Shown here one piece after another: positions 27,357-34,735 of a stretch of 64,000 nucleotides of DNA (positions are counted from its first letter, which is position 1; each line of letters begins with the position of its first letter). The notes beneath the pieces were generated by a model, which was not told the DNA's origin, made no database searches, and worked only from the letters and a program-made list of their open reading frames with translations. The position numbers and the translations under genes are program-made. Source of the stretch: Streptohalobacillus salinus (GTDB lineage: Bacteria > Bacillota > Bacilli > Bacillales > Amphibacillaceae). Location: assembly GCF_003201605.1 (NCBI RefSeq), contig NZ_QJJR01000002.1, forward strand, positions 260,592 through 324,591, in the 5' to 3' direction.

Positions 27357-27725
27357 ATGTATTCTGTATTAATTGTCGATGATTCAGCTTTTATGAGGTC
27401 TTGGCTTACACGCTTGATTTTAAAACGCGACTACAGTATTGCCGGTATTGCCGAAAATGGTTTTGAAGCAATATTAAAATATCGGAAATTAAATCCCGAC
27501 CTCGTTTTACTTGATATTCATATGCCTGAACTAAGCGGCATCGAAACGCTCAAACGTATTCTCAGCATCGATAAAGAAGCAAAAATCATAATGGTCTCCG
27601 CCATGGGAACAAGTTTTATCATCTCTGAAGCGATTGAAATTGGCGCAAAAGGATTCGTCAAAAAACCTCACTTTGATGGTCTATTAACACTTATGAGTCA
27701 AGCTCTACACCAATCGGATGAATAA
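27357..27725 (+). CDS. Orphan CheY-like single-domain response regulator
   Basis: A 122-residue receiver only. Acidic pocket in LIVDDSAFM, phosphorylated Asp in LVLLDIHMPE, Ser in IMVSAMG and Lys in FVKKPHF. There is no output domain, no kinase and no chemotaxis gene nearby. An AAAGGAT site precedes the ATG. It may act on a motor or in a phosphorelay encoded elsewhere. Confidence 0.88.
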   Translation: MYSVLIVDDSAFMRSWLTRLILKRDYSIAGIAENGFEAILKYRKLNPDLVLLDIHMPELSGIETLKRILSIDKEAKIIMVSAMGTSFIISEAIEIGAKGFVKKPHFDGLLTLMSQALHQSDE

Positions 27726-27860
27726 AACTAACTTTCTCTTTTACTGGGTATGAAATGAATGCTTCATTTTCATTGATTGGTACCGAACAGTTCCTATTAT
27801 CATGTCTCGAGGTGCCCGGATCTATTATCATCATTGGATATCAGTTAAACGAACACATAA

Positions 27861-27892
27861 AAAAACGATGAAGCAAACACTTCATCGTTTTT
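27861..27892. terminator. Bidirectional terminator between cheY-like and dps genes
   Basis: A perfect 13-bp inverted repeat (AAAAACGATGAAG and complement, loop of 6) that works on both strands between convergent genes. Confidence 0.9.
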
Positions 27893-27896
27893 CTCA

Positions 27897-28343
27897 TTAT
27901 CCTAAATAATACGTTAACATCCACATATGTTTTTCAATCTCAGTTTTATAGCCTATTAATATATCTTCGGTAATATCATCTTCTGCCTCACCTGCAAGTT
28001 CGATACCTTTTTCTAAATCTTTAACAAGGACTTCAAAATCACTCCGTACTGCTTTAACCATATCTTCTGCTTTTATTTCGCTCGTATATGGTACTTCTTT
28101 AACAGATGAATGTTCAATGTACTCGCCTAAAGTAGAATAAGGTTTGCCACCAATTGTAAGGAGACGCTCAGCGAACTCATCAAAATGTTCGTTGATTTCA
28201 TCATATAACTCTTCGAATTTTTCATGTAAAACAAAGAAGTTAGGTCCCTTTACGTACCAATGATGTTGATGTAACTTGGTGAAAAGTACCCCGTGTGTTG
28301 CGACTAAATTGTTTAAATGCTGCTGTAGCTCAGTATGTGCCAT
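27897..28343 (-). CDS. Dps-family ferritin-like protein, copy 1
   Basis: A 148-residue Dps. Ferroxidase ligands His28, His40, Asp55 and Glu59 are present with the spacing of Listeria Dps (12, 15, 4). It oxidises and stores iron and protects DNA from peroxide. It has its own GGAGG site. Third in order of transcription of three tandem dps genes. Its first 62 bases of coding similarity to copy 2 (28261-28322) are identical in DNA although the rest of the gene has diverged. Confidence 0.93.
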   Translation of the reverse strand: MAHTELQQHLNNLVATHGVLFTKLHQHHWYVKGPNFFVLHEKFEELYDEINEHFDEFAERLLTIGGKPYSTLGEYIEHSSVKEVPYTSEIKAEDMVKAVRSDFEVLVKDLEKGIELAGEAEDDITEDILIGYKTEIEKHMWMLTYYLG

Positions 28344-28409
28344 GAATGAAAAACCTCCAAAAAATATTTGTTTAAAAACTTTTTAATCTTGCTATTACTC
28401 GATTTTTAC

Positions 28410-28856
28410 TTATCCTAGATAATATTTAAACATCCACATATGTTTTTCAATTGATGTCTTATATCCAATGAACATATCTTCTGTGATGTCATCATTTGCT
28501 TCACGAGCAAGTTTAATCCCTTTTGCCAAATCAGCAGTTAAGATTTCAAAGTCAGCTAGCACTGACTTAACCATATCAAATCCTGACACTTTATCTGTAT
28601 ACGGCGCTTCTTTGATGGAAGCGTGATCAAGGTATTCTTGCAAGCTTGAAAAAGGGGAGCCGCCAATTGTTAAGAGACGTTCAGCAAACTCATCAAATTG
28701 TAAATTCACTTCGTTATACAATTCTTCGAATTTTTCATGTAAGACGAAAAAGTTCCCGCCTTTTACGTACCAGTGATGTTGATGTAACTTGGTGAAAAGT
28801 ACCCCGTGTGTTGCGACTAAATTGTTTAAATGCTGTTGTAACTCAGTGTGTGCCAT
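28410..28856 (-). CDS. Dps-family ferritin-like protein, copy 2
   Basis: A 148-residue Dps with the same four ferroxidase ligands (His28, His40, Asp55, Glu59). It differs from copy 1 by KGGNFF in place of KGPNFF and by the Glu-poor helix around NEVNLQFDEF, which could alter the assembly or iron entry surface. An AGGAGG site is 12 bases upstream. It lies 66 bases from copy 1 and 59 from copy 3. Confidence 0.93.
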   Translation of the reverse strand: MAHTELQQHLNNLVATHGVLFTKLHQHHWYVKGGNFFVLHEKFEELYNEVNLQFDEFAERLLTIGGSPFSSLQEYLDHASIKEAPYTDKVSGFDMVKSVLADFEILTADLAKGIKLAREANDDITEDMFIGYKTSIEKHMWMFKYYLG

Positions 28857-28915
28857 TTAAAAATTACCTCCTCATATTTGTTTAGCTAAAATACTTTTGT
28901 AACTGTGACCCTACT

Positions 28916-29362
28916 TTATCCTAGATAGTAAGTAAGCATCCATAAGTGTTTTTCAATTGATGTTTTATAACCGATTAGCATATCTTCTGTGATATCATCA
29001 CTTGCTTCACCAGCAAGATCGATACCTTTTTCTAAATCATTCACTAAGATGTTAAAATCTCTAACAAGTGTTTTAACCATCTCTTCAGCTGGAATAGCAC
29101 TGTCATAGGCAGCTTCTTCGATGGAAGAATGCTCGATATACTCTGCTAATGTAGAATAGGGTTGTCCCCCAATCGTAAGTAATCGTTCCGCAAATTCATC
29201 AAATTGCTCGTTTACTTCACCATACAACTCTTCGAATTTTTCGTGCAAAACAAAAAAGTTAGGACCTTTTACATACCAATGATGTTGGTGTAACTTAGTG
29301 AATAACACCCCATGTGTAGCAACCAATTCGTTTAAGTGTTGCTTTAAATTGTTAGTTACCAT
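28916..29362 (-). CDS. Dps-family ferritin-like protein, copy 3
   Basis: A 148-residue Dps, first gene of the tandem. The ATG at 29362 is chosen because an earlier ATG at 29368 directly abuts the GGAGGG site; this also gives the same length as the paralogues. The ferroxidase ligands are intact. The N-terminal DNA is clearly different from copies 1 and 2. A PerR-type box lies 126 bases upstream. Confidence 0.93.
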   Translation of the reverse strand: MVTNNLKQHLNELVATHGVLFTKLHQHHWYVKGPNFFVLHEKFEELYGEVNEQFDEFAERLLTIGGQPYSTLAEYIEHSSIEEAAYDSAIPAEEMVKTLVRDFNILVNDLEKGIDLAGEASDDITEDMLIGYKTSIEKHLWMLTYYLG

Positions 29363-29487
29363 ATACATCCCTCCATTTTAAATAATTAAATCGTTTATTC
29401 AGCCTTTAGTCTATTTCCCGAAATTAGGAATTTAAAACATTTTTAAGACTAAACAATGAATAACAATAAATTATAATTGATATTACT

Positions 29488-29502
29488 TTATAATAATTAT
29501 AA
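29488..29502. promoter_or_regulatory. PerR box upstream of the dps genes
   Basis: TTATAATAATTATAA matches the Bacillus PerR consensus (TTATAATNATTATAA) at every defined position. A weaker related sequence begins at 29471. PerR represses mrgA/dps genes with iron or manganese and is relieved by peroxide. Confidence 0.75.
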
Positions 29503-29681
29503 TTTAAATAACCTCTTTAGTCAACCGATGGTTTGTCTACGTAAAATAACTATTGAATTTTAACCAATTCCTTCATATACTTTAAGAAGACATCCGTGAA
29601 GTTAGTAACTACTTACATTGTATAATATACCCCGACATCGACAATTTAAACATAATTAGTAGAATTCAGATAATTAATATT

Positions 29682-29696
29682 CTATAATAATTAGTA
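29682..29696. promoter_or_regulatory. Degenerate PerR-like box upstream of the FetAB-like operon
   Basis: CTATAATAATTAGTA matches the PerR consensus at 12 of 15 positions and includes a TATAAT that could be the -10 for the exporter gene. It lies 23 bases before the start codon. Confidence 0.4.
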
Positions 29697-29718
29697 TAAA
29701 AACAGGAGGTGATCCCGA

Positions 29719-30444
29719 TTGAAGATGGGAGCCATTACTTTATCTCATTGTAGCTACACCATCCATCAGACGACTATCTTAAAAAACATCAGTGGCACAA
29801 TACAAGAAGGGATGATTACCACGTTTATTGGTCCATCAGGTGCCGGAAAATCAAGTTTGTTCCGGTTAATCAATCGATTAAGTCCCTTATCTAATGGATC
29901 AATTTTTTTCAAAGAAGAAAACATTGAAACCAGTGACCCAATTTTACTCAGACAAAAGATCGGCATTGTTTTTCAAGAAGCCGTGATGATTAAAGGATCT
30001 GTATACGATAACCTGAAGTTAGCGAGCGACCTTCATGGCACTCCATTTTCTAAAGCGGATGCGCGTGATTTATTAAAAAAGGTTGGGTTATCAGAAAAAT
30101 ACTTAGATACATCCACTAAAGAACTTTCTGGTGGACAAAAACAAAAAGTATCCATCGCTAGAACGCTTGCGAATAAACCTGAATTTTTGTTACTTGATGA
30201 AATTACAGCTTCTCTTGATCAAGTATCCGCTCAAGCGATTGAAGAATTAATTCTATCACTTAACAAAGAAGAAGGCTTAACAATTCTTTGGATCACTCAT
30301 AACCTCAAACAAGCACGTGCAATTGGAGATCACACCTGGGTCATGATTGATGGAAGTGTCGTGTTCCAAGGACCGGTTGAAGATTTAGCCAACACACAGG
30401 ACAAAGCCGTTCTTTCATTTATTGAGGGGGGGCGTAAATCTTGA
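29719..30444 (+). CDS. fetA: FetA/YbbL-like iron export ABC ATPase
   Basis: A 241-residue ATPase with Walker A GPSGAGKSS, the signature ELSGGQKQK, Walker B FLLLDEITASLD and the switch His in WITHNLKQA. Paired with a YbbM-type permease it forms a FetAB-like exporter, which in E. coli expels iron and raises peroxide tolerance. It starts with TTG, nine bases after AGGAGG. Divergent from the three dps genes, with PerR-like boxes between. Confidence 0.82.
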   Translation: MKMGAITLSHCSYTIHQTTILKNISGTIQEGMITTFIGPSGAGKSSLFRLINRLSPLSNGSIFFKEENIETSDPILLRQKIGIVFQEAVMIKGSVYDNLKLASDLHGTPFSKADARDLLKKVGLSEKYLDTSTKELSGGQKQKVSIARTLANKPEFLLLDEITASLDQVSAQAIEELILSLNKEEGLTILWITHNLKQARAIGDHTWVMIDGSVVFQGPVEDLANTQDKAVLSFIEGGRKS

Positions 30445-31202
30445 CCTATCTCACACTATCACTCACTTTACTGTTTGTTCTCATTCCATTACTCATTGCT
30501 CATTCATTAAAATTAGGCATCGAGAAAGACATGTTGATCGCAACAGTTCGCTCGATTGTTCAACTATTGGTCGTCGGTTATTTGTTGCAGTTTGTCTTTG
30601 ATCAAGATCACCCTTTATTCATGTTACTTATGATTGCTCTTATTATTGCAGCTGCGACACACAATGCCAGCAAAAAAGGACTCAAAATTAAGGGTGTTAC
30701 TTGGAAACTTATTGTCACTTATACAACCATTGAAGTCCTCACACAATCCATCTTGCTTGGTTTAGCTATCATACCAGCAACACCACAATACATCATTCCT
30801 ATAAGTGGTATGGTTGTTGGAAACGCCATGGTTCTATCGATCCTATTTCTCAATCGTTTTATTGCGGAGGTCGAAGATAAAGAAAATCAAATTGAACTTA
30901 TTTTGTCACTTGGTGGTACTCCCAAACAAGCGATTCACCGCCAACTCATTACCGCAATTAAGACAAGTACAATCCCAACCATTGAAAACCAAAAAACGAT
31001 GGGACTGGTCCAATTACCAGGCATGATGAGTGGACAAATTATCGCTGGCGCTGATCCCATTCAAGCTGTTCAATTTCAACTAATCATCATCTTCATCTTG
31101 TTGACAACTGCCGTTCTAACAAGTGTCATGCTTGGATTTTTATCATACCCCACCTTGTTTAACAAGCAGATGCAACTAGAAAAGCACATCCTTAGAGAAT
31201 GA
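30441..31202 (+). CDS. fetB: FetB/YbbM-like iron export permease
   Basis: A 253-residue membrane protein of the YbbM (UPF0014) family with about seven TM segments and the conserved region GLVQLPGMMSGQIIAGADPIQAVQFQL, here spanning a short helix between two TM segments. The TTG start overlaps the fetA stop by four bases. It forms the membrane half of the exporter. Confidence 0.88.
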   Translation: MTYLTLSLTLLFVLIPLLIAHSLKLGIEKDMLIATVRSIVQLLVVGYLLQFVFDQDHPLFMLLMIALIIAAATHNASKKGLKIKGVTWKLIVTYTTIEVLTQSILLGLAIIPATPQYIIPISGMVVGNAMVLSILFLNRFIAEVEDKENQIELILSLGGTPKQAIHRQLITAIKTSTIPTIENQKTMGLVQLPGMMSGQIIAGADPIQAVQFQLIIIFILLTTAVLTSVMLGFLSYPTLFNKQMQLEKHILRE

Positions 31203-31212
31203 ATATAAAAAC

Positions 31213-31240
31213 CCGCTCCTGAGATAAGGAGCGGATTTCT
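31213..31240. terminator. Bidirectional terminator between fetB and the ResA-like gene
   Basis: An 8-bp GC-rich inverted repeat (CCGCTCCT / AGGAGCGG, loop of 6) followed by ATTTCTTCT on the plus strand. Confidence 0.8.
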
Positions 31241-31241
31241 T

Positions 31242-31772
31242 CTATTCCATTTGTTTGAGCGCCTGAACCATCTGTTCATAGTTTAATGCCCCCAAGGCTT
31301 TATGTTGAATAATGCCATGGGAGTCAATCATATAAGAAGTTGGTACAGGACGGATTGCATAACGTGTCGATGCAGTTAAGTCCGTATCCAAGAGAATAGA
31401 AAACGACAAGTCAAACTCATCGGCAAACTGATGAACATCTTCTTCCCGTTCTTCAGTAGAAGTTAAGTTAACAGCAAGAACCTCAACTTCATTCTGTTGA
31501 TAGAATTTTTCCATATCAGGCATCTCCGCCCGGCAAGGTGGACACCACGTCGCCCAGAAATTCAACATTACTCGTTTCCCGCGGTAGTCGCTCAAGTTTA
31601 CCGTTTCCCCCGCAAGGTTCTTCAGTTCAAAATCTGGTGCATATTGCCCGACGCCTAAACCGGTATTTGCTTCTCGGTTTACTGTTTCATCTTCTGTGAA
31701 CGGATCAACAAACTCATAAAGGCTGTAACCGAACATCAAAAGTAACACAATAGCTATTATTATTTTTTTCAT
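31242..31772 (-). CDS. ResA/TlpA-like membrane-anchored thioredoxin
   Basis: A 176-residue protein with an N-terminal signal anchor (IIIAIVLLLMFGYSLY) and an extracytoplasmic thioredoxin domain with WATWCPPCR as the redox motif and a cis-Pro in RPVPTSY. Such proteins reduce disulfides in apocytochromes or other exported proteins using electrons from CcdA, which is encoded just upstream. The cytochrome assembly genes usually near resA are absent here. Confidence 0.88.
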   Translation of the reverse strand: MKKIIIAIVLLLMFGYSLYEFVDPFTEDETVNREANTGLGVGQYAPDFELKNLAGETVNLSDYRGKRVMLNFWATWCPPCRAEMPDMEKFYQQNEVEVLAVNLTSTEEREEDVHQFADEFDLSFSILLDTDLTASTRYAIRPVPTSYMIDSHGIIQHKALGALNYEQMVQALKQME

Positions 31773-31784
31773 CGTGTCATACTC

Positions 31785-32528
31785 CTAACCTAAGTTTTGG
31801 AACCAACTATTTTCAACAAAGCGTAACAACACATTTGAAAGTCTTGCCAGTTGTCCAGTGAAAAGTAATATACCAAAGAGGATAATAAATGCTCCACCAA
31901 CCTTAGTCATTGTTTCGCTATATTTCACTAGCCATTTTGCGTAACCTAAGAAAAAGGTAAGCAGCAAAAAAGGAATCGCAAACCCAATAATGTATACTGT
32001 CGTATATAGGGCGCCTTGAGTAGGACTTGTTGCTGCTAGTATCAAAATCGAAGCAAATATCGGTCCGATGCACGGTGTCCATCCTGCAGAAAACCCGATA
32101 CCTACAAAAAAACTGCCAACTACACTGGTTGATTTTCTTTTCATATAGAAACGACGTTCTTTCATTAGGGAAGGAATTTTAACCCATCCTCCAACGAACA
32201 GACCCATTAAAACCAGAAACGTTCCGGCAAGACGTTGTATCAACACACCTGACGCCCCACTCAGCAATGATTGTATATAGGAACCAAGCAACGATGCACC
32301 GATACCTAAAGCAAAGAAGATCAAGGATACCCCCGTTAAAAATGCGAGGGCATGGATCAGTAAGCGTCGTTGTACATTCACATCACGCTTCCCCTGTAAG
32401 TCCTTAACACTTACCCCAGTGATATAAGATAAATAAGCCGGAAAGATCGGTAATGTACACGGCGATAAAAAGGAGAGCATTCCTGCTCCTAAAGCAATAA
32501 TTAAAGTGATATCTGTCGAGGGCTCCAT
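31785..32528 (-). CDS. ccdA: CcdA/DsbD-type thiol-disulfide membrane transporter
   Basis: A 247-residue membrane protein with six TM segments and the paired cysteines in FLSPCTLP and SAGWTPCIGP, the residues that pass electrons across the membrane. It keeps the ResA-like partner reduced. An AAGGAG site precedes the ATG. It lies 12 bases upstream of the thioredoxin gene. Confidence 0.92.
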   Translation of the reverse strand: MEPSTDITLIIALGAGMLSFLSPCTLPIFPAYLSYITGVSVKDLQGKRDVNVQRRLLIHALAFLTGVSLIFFALGIGASLLGSYIQSLLSGASGVLIQRLAGTFLVLMGLFVGGWVKIPSLMKERRFYMKRKSTSVVGSFFVGIGFSAGWTPCIGPIFASILILAATSPTQGALYTTVYIIGFAIPFLLLTFFLGYAKWLVKYSETMTKVGGAFIILFGILLFTGQLARLSNVLLRFVENSWFQNLG

Positions 32529-32554
32529 AAATTCACTCCTTCATAATGCACATG

Positions 32555-33226
32555 TTAAAAAATGCGATATCTCGACTTACCCGATGATTGGACTAATACC
32601 AAGACGCCCAAAATCCCGATAAAGAAATAGTAAGAGGCATGGACATAAAAACCAAATAATGGTGTGCTAATAACAAAGGTAAGTAGACCTAACCCGAAAC
32701 CATAAACGATAAGGATACTCGGAACAAACCAGTAGAAAGCTGCCTCAGGTTGAATGAGTACAATGCATATTAGTAGAATTGCATAAAAAGTTAAATGGAA
32801 AATCGAGACATAATAGTTGGTCGCAATGAGACTAATAAATAACCAAATAAATTGGCTGATAAGTAGATAGCGAATCAAACTATCCACAAATGGGGCTAAG
32901 TCTACCTTTCCACGTTTCACCTGACGATAGATCATAAAAGAGGTCACCACGGTTGCAATATAGAATGCGCGTGAATCACTTGGATACGCCAACACAGCTA
33001 AAGGATCCGTAAAGAAAAGCGCTAAGTTAAATAATATTTTCCCCAAAAATGTTGTGATCATAAAAACAATTAATCCATCCACAACACGATTTAAATGTGC
33101 TTTTTTTTCTTCCTGTTTAAACGGGCTAAGAAACCAATAAAAAATACTGCCGAGTAAAAAAGCTAAAAAAGTTGTAATCATTGTCGCCTTTATCACTAAC
33201 GGTCCGAGTAAAAAAGCTTCTGGCAT
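32555..33226 (-). CDS. Polytopic membrane protein next to ccdA
   Basis: A 223-residue protein with about seven hydrophobic segments and few polar loops. The start resembles Lgt-like membrane proteins (FLLGPLVIKATMI) but catalytic Lgt motifs are not visible, so I call it unknown. An AGGAGG site precedes the ATG. It is the first gene of the ccdA-resA unit, downstream of the terminator that ends the cstR operon. Confidence 0.7.
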   Translation of the reverse strand: MPEAFLLGPLVIKATMITTFLAFLLGSIFYWFLSPFKQEEKKAHLNRVVDGLIVFMITTFLGKILFNLALFFTDPLAVLAYPSDSRAFYIATVVTSFMIYRQVKRGKVDLAPFVDSLIRYLLISQFIWLFISLIATNYYVSIFHLTFYAILLICIVLIQPEAAFYWFVPSILIVYGFGLGLLTFVISTPLFGFYVHASYYFFIGILGVLVLVQSSGKSRYRIF

Positions 33227-33363
33227 TCAGATTTCCTCCTCACTTGTTTATGTACAGCACCTATGTTTCATCCCCTAAGCCATCGTAACCACAATAAACC
33301 TCATGACTACCTACATGCATGTCTAACCTCAATATTGAGATAAAATTTATGCATTTGCTTGTT

Positions 33364-33396
33364 TAAAATAATAGGACAGCTCACTTGAGCTGCCCT
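33364..33396 (-). terminator. Terminator of the cstR operon
   Basis: A 10-bp stem (AGGACAGCTC / GAGCTGCCCT, one G-U pair on the RNA) followed on the reverse strand by ATTATTTT. It lies just after the DUF302 stop. Confidence 0.8.
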
Positions 33397-33410
33397 ACTC
33401 ACTCGAATTA

Positions 33411-33794
33411 TTATTTAATTTGATCAATCACACCGATAAGAACATCTTCTACTTCTTTTGCCATTTCTTCTAGTTTCTTATCTTCTAGTAATCGCGCTTG
33501 TGTCGTCGGTAATGGCAAACCAATATGCGTTACCCCTTCACCTTCATAAATCGCTACCTTACAAGGTAAGAAATAGATTGCGGCTTGATTATGTTCTAAC
33601 AGTGCTTTTGCTTTTGCAGGGCTACAGACTTCAAAAATCAATGACTTTTTATCATAGTCCAAACCTTTTTTAATTAATGTTGCCTTTAAATCCAGCTCCC
33701 ATAACACACCGAATTTCACTGTTGGTACTGTTTCAATAAGGGCATCTCTTAATTCTTCGACGGATTTTGTTGAGCTTACTGTGTAATCATACAT
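33411..33794 (-). CDS. DUF302 family protein
   Basis: A 127-residue DUF302 protein (start MYDYTVSSTKSVEELRDAL, core FEVCSPAKAKALLEH). DUF302 proteins often sit near sulfur oxidation and persulfide genes and have a small alpha/beta fold; the biochemical role is unknown. It is the last gene of the glutaredoxin-cstR-rhodanese-DUF302 run and is followed by a terminator. Confidence 0.85.
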   Translation of the reverse strand: MYDYTVSSTKSVEELRDALIETVPTVKFGVLWELDLKATLIKKGLDYDKKSLIFEVCSPAKAKALLEHNQAAIYFLPCKVAIYEGEGVTHIGLPLPTTQARLLEDKKLEEMAKEVEDVLIGVIDQIK

Positions 33795-33821
33795 CTATAC
33801 ATCGCTCCCTTTTCATTCGTT

Positions 33822-34121
33822 TTATTTAGCAATCGGTCCTTGATAAAACATCATGCCACCAGTTAAATTTACAGCATTAAACCCTTGATTAGCCATGAAT
33901 TGTACTGCACTCTGACTTCTAGCACCTGATAAGCAGACAACATGGTATTCTTTCGCTTTATCTAATTCATTTAATTTGGCTGGCAAATCACCTAACGGTA
34001 GATTAATCGCACCTGGTATTTTTCCTTCTAACAGTTCGAATGGCTCACGCACATCAATAATATTTACGTCTTGATCGTCTTCTAACTTGCTCACTACGTC
34101 ATTAATGTTAATTGCTTTCAT
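33822..34121 (-). CDS. Single-domain rhodanese (persulfide sulfurtransferase)
   Basis: A 99-residue rhodanese with the active Cys in VVCLSGARS and the family N-terminal motif IIDVREPFE. It moves sulfane sulfur between thiols. The ATG at 34121 follows AAGGAG at the right distance; a longer frame to 34136 is less likely. It is 23 bases downstream of cstR, as expected for a persulfide-response operon. Confidence 0.9.
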   Translation of the reverse strand: MKAININDVVSKLEDDQDVNIIDVREPFELLEGKIPGAINLPLGDLPAKLNELDKAKEYHVVCLSGARSQSAVQFMANQGFNAVNLTGGMMFYQGPIAK

Positions 34122-34144
34122 CACTTTCTCCTTCACTTCTCACA

Positions 34145-34405
34145 TTATTTTCTACTTTTAATCAACAAATCCATTGCTTCTTGAATCAATTGTTCATTTT
34201 CATCATCTGCACGTGGTTGAATAAGGCATTGTTGCAAATTTTCACTGACTACTAACCCCATCGTCTTGTCAATGGCATTTCTAACGGCTGACATTTGCGT
34301 TACAACGTCACGACATGATTGATCATCTTCCATCATCTTGACCAACCCTCGGACTTGACCTTCAACACGCTTTAGTCGGTTGATTAGCTTTTTATCATAT
34401 TTCAT
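34145..34405 (-). CDS. cstR: CstR-type persulfide-responsive repressor (CsoR family)
   Basis: An 86-residue CsoR-family repressor with Cys31 (QSCRDV) and Cys60 (SENLQQC). Copper-sensing CsoR has a His three or four residues before the second Cys; here this position is Asn/Leu as in S. aureus CstR, so a persulfide sensor is inferred. Its first 60 residues resemble the S. aureus protein as I recall it. It probably represses its own operon through the operator at 34703-34718. Confidence 0.88.
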   Translation of the reverse strand: MKYDKKLINRLKRVEGQVRGLVKMMEDDQSCRDVVTQMSAVRNAIDKTMGLVVSENLQQCLIQPRADDENEQLIQEAMDLLIKSRK

Positions 34406-34433
34406 TGTATTTACCCCTAACCGTAAACGTCAG

Positions 34434-34664
34434 TTATTTCAACAAGGTTACAAGTTTATCTGGATCAAACCCTAAAACCCACTCACCATTCACTTGTGAC
34501 TGAGGCACTCCCATTTGACCTGTCTTATTCACCACATATTGCATCGCTTCAGGATTCTTTTGGACGTCCACATCTTTATAGTCAATGGACTGTGCTTCCA
34601 GATAGTTTTTAAGTATCACACAAAAAGGACACGTATTTGTTGTATAAACAGTCACTTCATTCAT
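34434..34664 (-). CDS. Glutaredoxin-family protein
   Basis: A 76-residue glutaredoxin/NrdH-like protein with the redox motif CPFC (YTTNTCPFC) and the cis-Pro region GVPQSQV. The ATG at 34664 lies nine bases after AGGAGG; a GTG just before it (34667) is an alternative. First gene of the cstR operon; it would reduce persulfides or mixed disulfides formed during sulfide stress. Confidence 0.85.
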   Translation of the reverse strand: MNEVTVYTTNTCPFCVILKNYLEAQSIDYKDVDVQKNPEAMQYVVNKTGQMGVPQSQVNGEWVLGFDPDKLVTLLK

Positions 34665-34697
34665 CACTATCGACCTCCTCTAATTGAATCTATTACA

Positions 34698-34726
34698 ATT
34701 ATATACCCCCTTAGGTATTAAGTCAA
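34698..34726 (-). promoter_or_regulatory. Promoter and CstR operator of the thiol operon
   Basis: On the reverse strand TTGACT, a 17-base spacer and TATAAT make a near-consensus promoter. The spacer contains an ATACC-N-GGGGGTAT semi-palindrome (34703-34718), the kind of C/G-tract operator used by CsoR/CstR repressors. A repressor bound there would block RNA polymerase. Confidence 0.75.
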
Positions 34727-34735
34727 TTGATTGAT

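Noticed and set aside
27897..29362. Triple Dps as a phage or mobile repeat
   Set aside because: The copies are complete genes with own ribosome sites and no mobile-element ends; simple tandem duplication explains them.
33345..33356. Third copy of the shared 34-bp element (TTTATGCATTTG)
   Set aside because: Only the central 12 bases match and it faces a terminator, so chance is likely.
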